Source: Haemophilus quentini
Lineage (GTDB): Bacteria > Pseudomonadota > Gammaproteobacteria > Enterobacterales > Pasteurellaceae
DNA length: 58,044 nt
NCBI GenBank assembly: GCA_001752465.1
Contig: MDJB01000045.1
Location: 58,398-116,441, forward strand
Reading direction: 5' to 3'
Shown here: positions 1-11,846 of the stretch, in pieces
How the letters are laid out: each line of letters starts with the position of its first letter
How positions within the stretch are numbered: position 1 is the first letter of the stretch
Notes under the pieces: model-generated
Told to the model about the DNA's origin: nothing
The model's input: the letters and a program-made list of their open reading frames with translations, nothing else
Database searches by the model: none
Translations under genes and position numbers: made by a program

Positions 1-21
1 TTGGGGGCAGTTCACTTTTTA

Positions 22-243
22 TTATTTAATCACCGTAATTGACCATTTTGCATCATCAATTTGTTCGAAGTTTGTTACTTCATAACCTTCTTCAGCAGCC
101 CAAGCGGGAATGGCTTCAGTGGCTTGTGTGCAGTCGAATTCAATTTCTAGGCCATCGCCTTTATTTAACTTAGCCATTGCTTCCTTGGCTTCAACGAGAG
201 GAAAGGGGCAAACAAGGCCGAGTGTTGGTAATTTAACGATCAT
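22..243 (-). CDS. TusA/SirA-like (YedF-type) sulfur carrier protein
   Basis: A 73-residue protein of the TusA/SirA/YedF fold. The family signature Cys-Pro-x-Pro is present as CPFP at residues 12-15, and Cys12 is the expected persulfide or selenium carrier residue. The family relays activated sulfur, or possibly selenium, between cytoplasmic proteins. The gene starts 9 bases after the stop of the YeeE/YedE transporter gene and follows a GGAG ribosome site, so the two form an operon. That pairing suggests the carrier receives sulfur or selenium imported by the transporter. Family membership is clear. Which element is carried, and the acceptor, are inference. Confidence 0.85.
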   Translation of the reverse strand: MIVKLPTLGLVCPFPLVEAKEAMAKLNKGDGLEIEFDCTQATEAIPAWAAEEGYEVTNFEQIDDAKWSITVIK

Positions 244-252
244 ATAAACTCC

Positions 253-1296
253 TTATGATGCTTTTGCTAATTTTAAACGTTGTGGACGGATAATGGTGAA
301 GTAGGCTGCCACCCAAGTGCCGAGAATCATCAATGGCAATGATACCCAGTCTTGCCAAGAGAAAAAGGCCGTTTCGACTAAACCGTTACCGATAGAACAG
401 CCACCCGCAAGGGTTGCGCCAATGCCCATGAGAATACCGCCGAGTCCGCTGCGTAGAATCGTGGTGGCATCTGGTACACGGACACGAAATTCATTGCTTG
501 CTTTTGCGCCGATGAATGATCCAATAAAAATCCCTAAGACTAAGAATACGCCCCAGTTAATAAATTTACCGTCGCCAGTAACGAGGAATTGCATGATATT
601 GGCTGAGGGACCAGTGATCCCAAGTCCAAACTCACGACCCGTAGCGACACTAAGTGGCCAAGCGGCAAGTGCGATTAATCCGATTAATACGGCAGAGAAA
701 AATGGGTGCCAGCATTTTTCAAATAATAAATGAGCAAGTCCTGTTTTCTTCGGTTTTAATGCTGCGACTTTTACGCTTGGTTTGCTGAGATGTTTGTACA
801 CATAGAAAGCTGTCACAAAAGTTAATAGCGCCACTAACCACCAAGGTGAAATACCGAATGTGTCGTAAATATTGCGTTGTTCAATATTGATACTGCGTAA
901 GGTTTTATTGAATTCGCCTAATGGACCGGTGCGCATGATGGAGCTTAATAACATATAAGTGAATAATGCGACCCAACTGCCGACTAAGCCTTCTGCAGCA
1001 CGGTACCATGTACCTGTTGCACAACCGCCAGAAAGAACAATGCCGATCCCAAATACAAAGGCACCGATAATCACGGCTAAAAAGGCAAAATTTTCAGCTG
1101 GATCGACATTTAATATACCGATTTCTTTTAAGAGGAAGAAACCAATGGATTGCACGGTAATCGCCAATAAAAGGGCTACAAACATTTTTTTGTTTTTGGT
1201 GACATACATATCGCGAAATGCGCCAGTAATACAAAAGCGCCCACGCTGCATCACAAATCCGAGTAAAATTCCGCAAAGTAATCCGGTTAAAAGCAT
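253..1296 (-). CDS. YeeE/YedE family sulfur/selenium membrane transporter
   Basis: A 347-residue polytopic membrane protein built from two related halves. Conserved family cysteines are visible: RGRFC near residue 22, SGGCATG near residue 90 and AGGCSIG near residue 300. The family includes TsuA (YeeE), which imports thiosulfate by handing it between membrane cysteines, and YedE, linked to selenium use. The partner downstream is a TusA-like carrier, matching the TsuA-TsuB arrangement. A second, only distantly similar YedE-type transporter lies at 52027-53085. The substrate, thiosulfate or a selenium compound, cannot be settled from sequence. Confidence 0.85.
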   Translation of the reverse strand: MLLTGLLCGILLGFVMQRGRFCITGAFRDMYVTKNKKMFVALLLAITVQSIGFFLLKEIGILNVDPAENFAFLAVIIGAFVFGIGIVLSGGCATGTWYRAAEGLVGSWVALFTYMLLSSIMRTGPLGEFNKTLRSINIEQRNIYDTFGISPWWLVALLTFVTAFYVYKHLSKPSVKVAALKPKKTGLAHLLFEKCWHPFFSAVLIGLIALAAWPLSVATGREFGLGITGPSANIMQFLVTGDGKFINWGVFLVLGIFIGSFIGAKASNEFRVRVPDATTILRSGLGGILMGIGATLAGGCSIGNGLVETAFFSWQDWVSLPLMILGTWVAAYFTIIRPQRLKLAKAS

Positions 1297-1402
1297 AAAT
1301 ATTCCCTCTCTTTTAGAACTAAGTAGGTCGGTATTTTCTAAAAAAAATAAGAAGGTAGCGCCAATAACTTTTAGCTAGAAAATATATTTTTTTGATATAA
1401 AA

Positions 1403-1411
1403 AAGTGCGGT
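1403..1411 (+). repeat. DNA uptake signal sequence (representative copy of a window-wide repeat)
   Basis: AAGTGCGGT is the core of the Haemophilus uptake signal recognised during natural transformation. About 40 copies in the two orientations can be counted by eye in this window. Many lie inside genes, for example in pepB, aroB, trmA, polA, clpB, rnr and the autotransporter, and others sit just after stop codons. Paired inverted copies form hairpins at 3062-3093, 7667-7691 and 41613-41640, and an imperfect pair lies at 57953-57980. The Hin type of signal, rather than the Apl type, places the strain in the H. influenzae clade. Confidence 0.9.
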
Positions 1412-1454
1412 TATAAATTTATACTTTTTTACCACACTGCTTTAGCAACGTAAT

Positions 1455-1486
1455 AATTAACCCCACTCAAAAGAGCGGGGTTAATT
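1455..1486 (-). terminator. Stem-loop terminator downstream of yhhQ
   Basis: AATTAACCCC and GGGGTTAATT form a perfect 10-bp inverted repeat around a 12-base loop, 26 bases after the yhhQ stop codon. The flank is AT-rich on both sides, so it may act in either direction. Confidence 0.6.
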
Positions 1487-1511
1487 GTTTTATATGCGCC
1501 AGAAATTTGGT

Positions 1512-2219
1512 TTATGTAGGAACGCGTTCTGCTACGAGCATTTGTAGTTTTCGTAAAATGACATTTAATACTACGCCATAGGCTGGGACGAACAAGATAA
1601 TTCCTATAAATAATTTAAATAGATAATCTACAAAGCCGAGTTGTGCCCAGTGTTCAGCCATGAACGGATCTGCACTTTGATAGAAGGCGACACTGAAGAA
1701 AACAAACGTATCTGCCATTGAGCCAAATGTCATTGAGCTAGTTGGCGCCACCCACCATGTTTTTAACTGGCGTAAGCGGTTAAATACGATCACATCCAGT
1801 AATTGTCCTACAACGTAAGCGGCAAAGCTCGCAATAGCAATACGGAATACAAACAGATCGAAATGCGTTAATGATTCGAAACCTTGGAATTTGCTTTCAG
1901 AGAATAAAACAGATATGACGTAACTTACAATAAGTGCAGGAAACATCACTACGAAGATGATTTTTCTCGCATCTTCTGCACCGAAAATACGCACCGTTAA
2001 ATCGGTAGCTAAAAAGATAAATGGGAATGTGAGCGTTCCCCAAGTGCTGTGGAAGGAAAAATCGTTTGCTACACCAAGTGCGGTTAATTTCAGCGTAATT
2101 TCAAAAGGGATTTGTACAAAGTAATTGCTCGCAGCAATGATGAATATGTGGAAAAAGCTGAGCCAGATGATTGCACGATGTTTTTGTTGATCATTAAAGA
2201 TCGGAGAGTTTAATTTCAT
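1512..2219 (-). CDS. yhhQ: Queuosine precursor transporter YhhQ
   Basis: A 235-residue membrane protein of the YhhQ/COG1738 family (vitamin-uptake-like ECF-S fold) with about six hydrophobic segments. Family members import the 7-deazaguanine precursors preQ0 and preQ1, used to make queuosine in the tRNA wobble position. The start is supported by an AAAGGT ribosome site. A hairpin with an A-rich tail directly upstream fits a preQ1-I riboswitch, which independently supports the substrate. QueH, which makes the last step of queuosine, is encoded at 14691-15428. Together they suggest salvage of precursor plus final maturation. Confidence 0.88.
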   Translation of the reverse strand: MKLNSPIFNDQQKHRAIIWLSFFHIFIIAASNYFVQIPFEITLKLTALGVANDFSFHSTWGTLTFPFIFLATDLTVRIFGAEDARKIIFVVMFPALIVSYVISVLFSESKFQGFESLTHFDLFVFRIAIASFAAYVVGQLLDVIVFNRLRQLKTWWVAPTSSMTFGSMADTFVFFSVAFYQSADPFMAEHWAQLGFVDYLFKLFIGIILFVPAYGVVLNVILRKLQMLVAERVPT

Positions 2220-2225
2220 GTTGTA

Positions 2226-2263
2226 CCTTTTTAGTTTAAATAAATCGGGGTTAGGGAACCCGA
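2226..2263 (-). promoter_or_regulatory. Probable preQ1-I riboswitch in the yhhQ leader
   Basis: Read on the minus strand, UCGGG and CCCGA pair as a 5-bp stem enclosing the loop UUCCCUAAC, followed by an A-rich tail ending AAAAAGG. That tail carries the yhhQ ribosome binding site just before the start codon. The GGGU...AACCCC layout closely matches the small preQ1-I aptamer known from Thermoanaerobacter tengcongensis. Loop bases UCC can pair with GG of the ribosome site to form the pseudoknot. Translation of yhhQ would be lowered when preQ1 is abundant. The call rests on manual folding. Confidence 0.75.
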
Positions 2264-2409
2264 GGTTGAATATAGGGGGCTAGATAATACGCATATTTCA
2301 AAGAATTGCAAGATTCGATGTCATTTGAGTTTTATTTTATGAAAATTGACGAATGATTTTACAATCTTTATTCTATTTGCGTTTTTCATCAAATTTGAAA
2401 GGAGATAAA

Positions 2410-3042
2410 ATGGAATTGCATGATATTCGCAATGAATATACTAAACGAGTGCTTTCACAAAATGATTGCTATGAAAATCCAATCTTGCAATTTGAACAGT
2501 GGCAGAAAGAGGCTATTCATGCTCAAGTTAATGAGCCAACTGCAATGAATATTGCGACTGTTGATGAACAAGGTCGCCCAAATAGCCGTATGGTTTTGCT
2601 AAAAGAAGTTAATGAGCAAGGTTTTGTCTTTTTTACGAATTATCTTAGCCGAAAAGGTAGCTGTATTGAGCGTAATCCTTATGTCGCGCTGACTTTCTTT
2701 TGGCCAGAATTGGAGCGCCAAGTGCGAATTGAAGGTAAGACGGTGAAAATCCCAGCGGAACAATCCGATAAATATTTTGCTACCCGACCTTACACCAGTC
2801 GTATAGGGGCTTGGGCAAGTGAGCAAAGCGCGGTGATTTCTAATTATAAATCTTTGTTAGCAAAAGCCGCATTAGTTGCTGCTAAACATCCGTTAAATGT
2901 GCCTCGACCAGATTATTGGGGGGGCTATTTAGTCGTGCCAGAAACCGTGGAATTTTGGCAAGGTCGCCCAAGCCGTTTACATGATCGCATTCGTTATCGC
3001 AAAGAAAGTGATAATTGGATTAGAGAAAGACTTTCTCCTTAA
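2410..3042 (+). CDS. pdxH: Pyridoxamine/pyridoxine 5'-phosphate oxidase
   Basis: PdxH uses FMN and oxygen to oxidise pyridoxamine or pyridoxine phosphate to pyridoxal 5'-phosphate, the last step of vitamin B6 synthesis and salvage. The 210-residue product carries the family N-terminus (DIRNEYTK), the FMN-binding region (NSRMVLLK) and the C-terminal signature [11 protein letters not shown]. The start at 2410 is chosen because AAAGGAG precedes it at good spacing; an upstream ATG at 2353 adds 19 residues unlike the family. A run of seven G lies in the codons of DYWGGY at about 2928-2934. Confidence 0.95.
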   Translation: MELHDIRNEYTKRVLSQNDCYENPILQFEQWQKEAIHAQVNEPTAMNIATVDEQGRPNSRMVLLKEVNEQGFVFFTNYLSRKGSCIERNPYVALTFFWPELERQVRIEGKTVKIPAEQSDKYFATRPYTSRIGAWASEQSAVISNYKSLLAKAALVAAKHPLNVPRPDYWGGYLVVPETVEFWQGRPSRLHDRIRYRKESDNWIRERLSP

Positions 3043-3061
3043 TAAATTGAGCATAAAAATA

Positions 3062-3093
3062 ACCGCACTTTAGTTATATTCCAAAAGTGCGGT
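3062..3093 (+). terminator. Inverted uptake-signal pair acting as terminator (pdxH/typA)
   Basis: ACCGCACTT at 3062-3070 and AAGTGCGGT at 3085-3093 form an inverted repeat followed by TTAATTTTTT. It lies between the convergent genes pdxH and typA, so it probably terminates transcription as well as serving as an uptake signal. Confidence 0.65.
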
Positions 3094-3128
3094 TAATTTT
3101 TTACAAATTTTCGTGCTAGCGTTGTTTA

Positions 3129-4979
3129 TTAATGCGTGCTAGTACTTGTCGTTGTACGGTTTGCACGTTTACGATCGTTTTCCGTTAAGAGTTTTTTACG
3201 GATACGGATCGATTCAGGTGTTACTTCCACTAACTCATCGTCATCGATAAATTCAATCGCTTGTTCAAGACTGAATTTTACAGGTGTCGTCAGCACAATC
3301 GCATCGTCTTTACCTGACGCACGCATATTGGTTAGTTTTTTACCTTGTAAGCAGTTCACGGTTAAGTCATTTGAACGGCTATGAATACCGATAATTTGAC
3401 CTTCATAAACTTCTACGTTTGCATCAATCATTAACTTACCACGTTCTTGTAAGCCAAATAATGCATAACCCAGTGCTTTACCTGTTGCATTAGAAATCAA
3501 CACACCATTTTTACGTTGACCGATATCTCCACCTTTGATTTCATCGTAGTGGCTAAAGCTTGAGTAAAGTAAGCCTGTACCAGAAGTCATGGTCATAAAG
3601 TCACCACGGAAGCCAATTAATCCGCGACTAGGAATAATGTATTCTAAGCGCACACGGCCTTTTCCATCTGGCAACATATCTCGAACTTCGCCTTTACGGA
3701 TACCCAATGCTTCCATTACAGAACCTTGATGTTGTTCTTCCACATCGATAGTTACTTGTTCGTATGGCTCTTGTTTTTTACCGTCAATATCACGATAGAT
3801 TACTTTAGGGCGAGAAACGGCAAGTTCATAACCTTCGCGACGCATATTTTCAATTAATACAGAAAGGTGTAATTCGCCACGACCAGAAACACGGAATTCA
3901 TCTGGGTTTGGGGTTTCTTCTACGCGTAATGCCACGTTGTGAACCAATTCTTTATTTAAACGTTCAAGAATTTGACGAGATGTGACATATTTTCCTTCTT
4001 GCCCTGCAAACGGAGAGGTGTTTACACAGAAGAACATGGTGACTGTTGGTTCATCAACAGTTAATGATGGAAGCGCTTCAACTGCGTTGATATCACAAAT
4101 CGTATCAGAAATATTTAATTCACCTAAACCAGTGATCGCCACGATATCGCCTGCGTAAGCAACATCTTCTTCATAACGTTGTAAACCAAGATGACCAAGT
4201 ACTTGACCGATACGACCTTGACGAGTTTTTCCTTCACTATTGATGATGGTAACTGGTTGGTTTGGTTTAATCGAACCACGCTTAATACGACCAATGCCGA
4301 TAACACCTACATAGTTGTTGTAGTCTAATTGTGAAATTTGCATTTGGAATGGCGCATCAAGTTCTACTTTTGGCGGTTCTACATGTTTCACAATAGCTTC
4401 AAATAACGGAGTCATATCTTCTGCTAATTCTTCGTGCTCAAGGCCTGCAACACCATTTAGCGCTGACGCATAGATAATAGGGAAGTCTAACTGTTCATCT
4501 GTTGCACCAAGATTTACGAATAAGTCAAATACTTGATCTACAACCCAGTCTGGGCGCGCACCAGGGCGGTCAACTTTATTAATTACGACGATAGGTTTTA
4601 AACCATGAGAGAACGCTTTTTGAGTCACGAAACGCGTTTGTGGCATCGGGCCATCAAACGCATCAACAACCAATAGAACAGAATCTACCATAGAAAGCAC
4701 ACGTTCAACTTCGCCACCGAAGTCTGCGTGCCCTGGTGTATCTACGATATTAATGCGGTAATCATTCCAGTTAATCGCGGTATTTTTTGCAAGAATTGTA
4801 ATGCCACGTTCTTTTTCAAGATCGTTTGAGTCCATAACTCGTTCATCTACATCACCACGTGCAGATTCAAAAGTACCAGATTGTTGAAGAAGTTTATCTA
4901 CTAGAGTGGTTTTACCATGGTCAACATGCGCAATGATTGCGATGTTACGGAGTTTTTTAATATCAATTTCGTTTTTCAT
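3129..4979 (-). CDS. typA: Ribosome-associated GTPase TypA/BipA
   Basis: A 616-residue translational GTPase of the EF-G/LepA class. The G domain shows [10 protein letters not shown] near residues 17-26 (G1), the RGITI switch I motif, [12 protein letters not shown] (G3) and NKVD (G4). These are followed by a beta-barrel domain, EF-G-like domains III and V, and the BipA-specific C-terminal domain. BipA binds the ribosome and aids large-subunit assembly and growth under stress such as cold. It is transcribed alone, towards pdxH. Length is normal for the family. Confidence 0.96.
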   Translation of the reverse strand: MKNEIDIKKLRNIAIIAHVDHGKTTLVDKLLQQSGTFESARGDVDERVMDSNDLEKERGITILAKNTAINWNDYRINIVDTPGHADFGGEVERVLSMVDSVLLVVDAFDGPMPQTRFVTQKAFSHGLKPIVVINKVDRPGARPDWVVDQVFDLFVNLGATDEQLDFPIIYASALNGVAGLEHEELAEDMTPLFEAIVKHVEPPKVELDAPFQMQISQLDYNNYVGVIGIGRIKRGSIKPNQPVTIINSEGKTRQGRIGQVLGHLGLQRYEEDVAYAGDIVAITGLGELNISDTICDINAVEALPSLTVDEPTVTMFFCVNTSPFAGQEGKYVTSRQILERLNKELVHNVALRVEETPNPDEFRVSGRGELHLSVLIENMRREGYELAVSRPKVIYRDIDGKKQEPYEQVTIDVEEQHQGSVMEALGIRKGEVRDMLPDGKGRVRLEYIIPSRGLIGFRGDFMTMTSGTGLLYSSFSHYDEIKGGDIGQRKNGVLISNATGKALGYALFGLQERGKLMIDANVEVYEGQIIGIHSRSNDLTVNCLQGKKLTNMRASGKDDAIVLTTPVKFSLEQAIEFIDDDELVEVTPESIRIRKKLLTENDRKRANRTTTSTSTH

Positions 4980-5104
4980 TATCTAATGCTTCGAGTAGGG
5001 TGCAATTTTGCACGGTATATGATTTTATAGAAAAGGTGCAATTTACAGCACCTAATATAGGTTGTTGTCTTATGTTGAAGAAAACGGGACATTATACCTC
5101 AGAT

Positions 5105-6073
<969 letters not shown>

Positions 6074-6115
6074 TGAATAAAATATAACCTATTTTAGTAC
6101 TAAAAAATAGCAGCC

Positions 6116-6145
6116 ATTATACAGGCTTTCTGTGCTTTTTATTAT
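6116..6145 (-). promoter_or_regulatory. Candidate promoter of the lic3 gene
   Basis: On the minus strand a perfect TATAAT is present at 6121-6116, about 43 bases before the lic3 start codon. A recognisable -35 element is lacking; only an AT-rich TAATAA-like stretch lies at the right distance. Confidence 0.4.
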
Positions 6146-6186
6146 AACGCCACAACAAATCTAATGAAAGTCAGATTTGATTAGAT

Positions 6187-6192
6187 TATAAT
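6187..6192 (+). promoter_or_regulatory. Candidate -10 element of the glnA promoter
   Basis: A perfect TATAAT lies 37 bases before the glnA start codon. No convincing -35 element and no sigma-54 type GG/GC pair was seen, so glnA here appears to depend on a housekeeping promoter. Confidence 0.45.
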
Positions 6193-6228
6193 GCTTACTT
6201 AATTTTTTATATAGAAAGAGGATCTACT

Positions 6229-7641
6229 ATGTCAAATGCCATTGCTTCCGTTTTTAAATTGATCGAAGAGAATGATATTAGGTTTGTATTGCTTCGTTTT
6301 ACTGACATTAAAGGTAAAGAACATGGTGTTTCTATCCCAGTTAGTCTTGTTGATGAAGATATGTTTGAAGATGGCAAGATGTTTGATGGTTCCTCTGTAG
6401 AAGGATGGAAGACTATTAATAAAGCCGATATGTTGCTTATGCCAATAGCTGAAACGGCGGTTGTTGATCCATTCGCGCAAATTCCAACGCTTTCTATTCG
6501 TTGTAGTGTTTATGAACCAACGACAATGAAAAACTATGATCGCGATCCTCGCTCTATTGCAATTCGTGCAGAAAATTATATGCGTTCAACAGGTATTGCG
6601 GATCAAGCTTTTTTCGGCCCAGAGCTGGAATTCTTCTTATTTGATGATGTGCGTTTTAATGTATCAATGAACAAAGCGTCTTTTTCTATTGATGATATAG
6701 AAGCTGCTTGGAACACGAATAAAAAATATGAAGAAGGTAATAACGCCTATCGCCCATTGAAAAAAGGCGGATATTGTGCCGTTGCACCAATTGATAGTGC
6801 GCACGATATTCGTTCTGAAATGTGCTTGATTTTAGAAGAAATGGGATTAGTCATCGAAGCCCATCATCATGAAGTGGCTACTGCGGGACAAAACGAAATT
6901 GCGACTAAATTTAATACGCTAACTTTAAAAGCCGATGAAACTCAAATCTATAAATATGTGGTGCAAAACGTTGCATTAGAACATGGTAAAACAGCGTGTT
7001 TTATGCCAAAACCAATTACTGGCGATAATGGTTCGGGTATGCACTGTAATATGTCGTTAAGTAAAGACGGGAAAAATATTTTCCAAGGCGATAAATATGC
7101 AGGTCTTTCAGAAACCGCACTTTACTACATCGGCGGTATCATTAAGCACGCTAAAGCATTAAATGCATTTACTAATCCAAGTACGAATTCATACAAACGT
7201 TTAGTGCCGGGTTATGAAGCACCAGTATTGTTAGCTTATTCTGCAAGTAACCGTTCTGCCTCAATTCGTATCCCTGCTGTAACCAATCCGAAAGCGATTC
7301 GCGTAGAAGCGCGTTTCCCAGATCCCTTAGCAAACCCATACCTTGCATTTGCTGCATTATTAATGGCAGGTCTTGATGGTGTAGTAAACAAAATCCACCC
7401 AGGTGATGCAATGGATAAAAATCTTTATGATCTTCCACCAGAAGAATTAAAAGGTATTCCAGCAGTAGCAAGCTCGCTAGAAGATGCGTTGAATTCATTA
7501 GAAAAAGACTATGAATTCTTAACTCAAGGTGGTGTATTTGCTAAAGATTTTATTGATGCGTTTATCAGCATCAAACGTAAAGAAGTGGAGCGTTTAAATA
7601 TGGCACCACATCCAGTTGAGTTTGAAATGTATTATGCGTAA
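6229..7641 (+). CDS. glnA: Glutamine synthetase (type I)
   Basis: GlnA makes glutamine from glutamate, ammonia and ATP as a cytoplasmic dodecamer, the central step of ammonia assimilation. The 470-residue protein has the N-terminal beta-grasp signature (FDGSSVEGW), the catalytic ELEFFLFD and NGSGMH regions, and [11 protein letters not shown]. The segment [10 protein letters not shown] matches the site of reversible tyrosine adenylylation by GlnE in enterobacteria, so this is the regulated I-beta form. The gene follows AGAGGA and ends before a strong hairpin. In strain Rd, as I recall, a lipooligosaccharide gene cluster follows glnA; here only rffG does. Confidence 0.97.
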   Translation: MSNAIASVFKLIEENDIRFVLLRFTDIKGKEHGVSIPVSLVDEDMFEDGKMFDGSSVEGWKTINKADMLLMPIAETAVVDPFAQIPTLSIRCSVYEPTTMKNYDRDPRSIAIRAENYMRSTGIADQAFFGPELEFFLFDDVRFNVSMNKASFSIDDIEAAWNTNKKYEEGNNAYRPLKKGGYCAVAPIDSAHDIRSEMCLILEEMGLVIEAHHHEVATAGQNEIATKFNTLTLKADETQIYKYVVQNVALEHGKTACFMPKPITGDNGSGMHCNMSLSKDGKNIFQGDKYAGLSETALYYIGGIIKHAKALNAFTNPSTNSYKRLVPGYEAPVLLAYSASNRSASIRIPAVTNPKAIRVEARFPDPLANPYLAFAALLMAGLDGVVNKIHPGDAMDKNLYDLPPEELKGIPAVASSLEDALNSLEKDYEFLTQGGVFAKDFIDAFISIKRKEVERLNMAPHPVEFEMYYA

Positions 7642-7664
7642 TCATAATTGATGAAATCATTTTT

Positions 7665-7693
7665 AAAAGTGCGGTAAAATTTACCGCACTTTT
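7665..7693 (+). terminator. Inverted uptake-signal terminator after glnA
   Basis: AAGTGCGGT at 7667-7675 and ACCGCACTT at 7683-7691 pair perfectly around a short AT loop and are followed by TTTCGTTT. It lies 26 bases after the glnA stop. Confidence 0.75.
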
Positions 7694-7728
7694 CGTTTGA
7701 AATTATTTATAACGAGACTTGGGTAAAA

Positions 7729-8775
7729 ATGTCGAATACAAATAGAACAATTCTAGTTACTGGTGGAGCGGGTTTTATTGGTTCCGCGCTTGTTCGTTAT
7801 CTTTTTGAAAAGACACATAATAAGATCGTCAATGTTGATAAGCTGACTTATGCAGGAAATTTAGCTTCACTTCAAACCGTAGAAAACCATCCACGTTATG
7901 CTTTTGTACAAGCAGATATTTGTGATACTAAAGCGTTGTCTTATATTTTTTCACAATATCAACCTGATTTCGTTATCCATCTTGCCGCTGAAAGCCACGT
8001 TGATCGTTCTATAAACGCTTCTTCGGAGTTTATACAAACTAACATTGTAGGCACTTACAGCCTACTTGAATCTACTCTAGACTACTGGCATCGTTTAGAT
8101 AATCAAAAAAAATCTAGCTTCCGATTCTTACATATTTCCACCGATGAAGTTTATGGCGATTTAAAAAGCAACAAAGGTTTATTTACTGAAACATCAGCTT
8201 ATAAACCTAGTAGCCCTTATTCTGCTTCAAAAGCGGCAAGCGATCATCTTGTGCAGGCTTGGTATAGAACATATGGGTTACCGACAATCATTATACATAG
8301 TTCAAATAATTATGGTCCGTATCAGTACCCTGAAAAATTAATTCCATTGATGATTTTAAATGCGATAGAGGAAAAAACACTGCCTATTTATGGCGATGGT
8401 TTACAAATTAGAGATTGGTTATTTGTTGAAGATCATATTACTGCATTATATAGCGTTTTGACGAAAGGAAATATTGGGGAAACGTATAATATTGGGGGAA
8501 ATAATGAAAAGTCCAATATTGATGTAGTACGTTCCATTTGCTCTTTGGTGGAAGAATTTTTACCTAATAAACCAAAACATATTGATAAATATGAAGATTT
8601 GATTTGCTATGTCAACGATAGACCTGGTCATGATTTTCGTTATGCGCTTGATACAAGTAAAATCAATGATGAGTTAGGCTGGGTGCCTAAAGAGACTTTT
8701 GAATCTGGATTAAGAAAAACTGTAATTTGGTATCTGAACCATCAAGAATGGTGTCAAAGAGTTTTAAATAATTAA
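7729..8775 (+). CDS. rffG: dTDP-glucose 4,6-dehydratase
   Basis: A 348-residue short-chain dehydrogenase of the RmlB/RffG type. It shows the NAD-binding TGGAGFIGS at residues 10-18, STDEVYGDL with the catalytic Asp-Glu pair, and YSASKAASD containing the YxxxK pair. The enzyme converts dTDP-glucose to dTDP-4-keto-6-deoxyglucose, a precursor of deoxysugars in surface glycans. No rmlA, C or D, no sugar aminotransferase and no glycosyltransferase lies beside it. The gene therefore looks like the survivor of the lsg/hmg lipooligosaccharide cluster found here in some H. influenzae strains. Its present role is uncertain. Confidence 0.92.
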   Translation: MSNTNRTILVTGGAGFIGSALVRYLFEKTHNKIVNVDKLTYAGNLASLQTVENHPRYAFVQADICDTKALSYIFSQYQPDFVIHLAAESHVDRSINASSEFIQTNIVGTYSLLESTLDYWHRLDNQKKSSFRFLHISTDEVYGDLKSNKGLFTETSAYKPSSPYSASKAASDHLVQAWYRTYGLPTIIIHSSNNYGPYQYPEKLIPLMILNAIEEKTLPIYGDGLQIRDWLFVEDHITALYSVLTKGNIGETYNIGGNNEKSNIDVVRSICSLVEEFLPNKPKHIDKYEDLICYVNDRPGHDFRYALDTSKINDELGWVPKETFESGLRKTVIWYLNHQEWCQRVLNN

Positions 8776-8837
8776 CTATTTAAAAATAAAACTGGTATAG
8801 TTTTATTCCGCTATGGGCTTGTATTCGAGAAATAAAA

Positions 8838-10142
8838 ATGGAAATTACATTATCAATAAACCAAGCCTCTGACGCTTGGGGAAAAAATGCTATTTTGAGC
8901 TTTGACTCTAATAAAGCTACGATTCATTTAAAAAATAATGAAAAAACTGACCGCACTTTAGTTCAACAAGCTGCTCGTAAATTGCGTGGGCAAGGGATTA
9001 AAGAAGTGGAGTTGGTCGGTGAAGAATGGGATTTGGAATTTTGTTGGGCGTTTTATCAAGGTTTTTATACCGCAAAACAAGATTACGGGATTGAGTTTCC
9101 TCATCTGGATCATGATTTACAAGATGAATTATTGGCGCGTATTGAATGTAGTGATTTTGTACGTGGAATTATTAATGAACCAGCACAAAGTTTAACGCCT
9201 GTGAAATTAGCGGAGCGTGCGGGTGAATTTATCTTAAATCAAGCTGATATTTATAATGAAAAAAGTGCAGTAAGTTTTAAGATTATTTCTGGTGAGGAAC
9301 TTGAGCAACAAGGTTATCATGGAATTTGGACTGTGGGTAAAGGCTCTGCTAATTTGCCCGCTATGTTGCAACTTGATTTCAATCCAACGCAAGCTCCGAA
9401 TGCGCCAGTGTTAGCTTGTTTAGTCGGTAAGGGGATTACTTTTGACAGTGGCGGCTACAGCATTAAACCAAGTGATGGTATGAGTACAATGCGAACCGAT
9501 ATGGGCGGGGCGGCATTATTAACAGGAGCTTTAGGTTTCGCTATTGCTCGTGGATTAAATGAACGCGTTAAACTGTATTTATGTTGCGCAGAAAATTTGG
9601 TAAGTAATAATGCCTTTAAACTTGGGGATATTATTACTTATAAAAATGGTGTGACAGCAGAAGTGCTGAATACTGACGCTGAAGGTCGTTTGGTGTTGGC
9701 TGATGGATTGATTGAAGCGGACAATCAAAATCCAGGTTTTATTATTGATTGTGCGACTTTAACTGGCGCAGCAAAAGTGGCTGTAGGAAACGACTATCAT
9801 TCTGTATTATCTATGGATAATGAACTTGTGAAAAATCTTTTCCAATCAGCACAAGCAGAAAATGAACCTTTCTGGCGTTTACCATTTGAAGATTTTCATC
9901 GCTCACAAATTAATTCATCTTTTGCAGATATTGCTAATATTGGTTCGGTTCCTGTTGGGGCGGGGGCAAGTACTGCAACTGCATTTTTATCATATTTTGT
10001 AAAAAATTATCAACAAAATTGGTTGCATATTGATTGTTCCGCAACTTATCGTAAATCTGGTAGTGATTTATGGGCTGTTGGGGCAACTGGGATTGGTGTG
10101 CAAACTTTAGCAAATTTAATGTTATCAAAATCATTGAAGTAA
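8838..10142 (+). CDS. pepB: Peptidase B, M17 leucyl aminopeptidase family
   Basis: A 434-residue metallo-aminopeptidase of family M17. The metal and catalytic region is intact: [10 protein letters not shown], a second metal site with DMGGAA, and the signature NTDAEGRL. PepB trims N-terminal residues, preferring acidic ones in E. coli, and takes part in peptide turnover in the cytoplasm. The length suits PepB rather than the longer PepA. Its stop codon is followed within 10 bases by ndk, whose ribosome site overlaps the pepB end, so the two may be co-transcribed. Confidence 0.93.
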   Translation: MEITLSINQASDAWGKNAILSFDSNKATIHLKNNEKTDRTLVQQAARKLRGQGIKEVELVGEEWDLEFCWAFYQGFYTAKQDYGIEFPHLDHDLQDELLARIECSDFVRGIINEPAQSLTPVKLAERAGEFILNQADIYNEKSAVSFKIISGEELEQQGYHGIWTVGKGSANLPAMLQLDFNPTQAPNAPVLACLVGKGITFDSGGYSIKPSDGMSTMRTDMGGAALLTGALGFAIARGLNERVKLYLCCAENLVSNNAFKLGDIITYKNGVTAEVLNTDAEGRLVLADGLIEADNQNPGFIIDCATLTGAAKVAVGNDYHSVLSMDNELVKNLFQSAQAENEPFWRLPFEDFHRSQINSSFADIANIGSVPVGAGASTATAFLSYFVKNYQQNWLHIDCSATYRKSGSDLWAVGATGIGVQTLANLMLSKSLK

Positions 10143-10151
10143 GGAGATATG

Positions 10152-10574
10152 ATGACAGAAAGAACTTTTTCGATTATTAAACCTGATGCGGTCAAGCGTA
10201 ATCTAATTGGAGCGATCTTAGCTCGTTTTGAGCAAAATAGCTTTAAAATCATAGCCTCTAAAATGGTACGCTTAACGCGTGAGCAGGCTGAAGGCTTTTA
10301 TGCAGAACATCAAGGCAAAGAATTTTTTGCTCCTTTAGTTGATTATATGATGTCTTCACCGATAGTGGTTTCTGTTCTTGAAAAAGAAAATGCAGTGAAA
10401 GATTACCGCACTTTGATTGGTACAACGAATCCAGAAACTGCAGCAGAAGGTACAATTCGTAAAGATTTTGCATTAAGTCAGCGTGAGAACTCGGTTCATG
10501 GTTCGGATAGTGTGGAAAGTGCAAATCGTGAAATTGCTTATTTCTTTACTGATTCTGAAATTTTTGAGCGTTGA
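10152..10574 (+). CDS. ndk: Nucleoside diphosphate kinase
   Basis: Ndk transfers the terminal phosphate between nucleoside triphosphates and diphosphates through a phosphohistidine. The 140-residue chain starts [15 protein letters not shown], as is typical, and holds the active-site histidine in NSVHGSDS. Two ATGs lie in tandem at 10149 and 10152. The second is preferred because AAGGAG ends only 2 bases from the first but 5 from the second. Located directly after pepB and ending in a bidirectional hairpin shared with obg. Confidence 0.96.
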   Translation: MTERTFSIIKPDAVKRNLIGAILARFEQNSFKIIASKMVRLTREQAEGFYAEHQGKEFFAPLVDYMMSSPIVVSVLEKENAVKDYRTLIGTTNPETAAEGTIRKDFALSQRENSVHGSDSVESANREIAYFFTDSEIFER

Positions 10575-10582
10575 TTGATAGT

Positions 10583-10616
10583 AAAAAGCACCTAAACAAC
10601 AGTTTAGGTGCTTTTG
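10583..10616. terminator. Bidirectional terminator between ndk and obg
   Basis: AAAAGCACCTAAAC and GTTTAGGTGCTTTT form a perfect 14-bp stem with a 4-base loop, flanked by A on one side and T on the other. It can end transcription from both convergent genes. Confidence 0.88.
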
Positions 10617-10646
10617 CATTTTAAATGCTTACAAAATTAGACCTTC

Positions 10647-11846
<1,200 letters not shown>

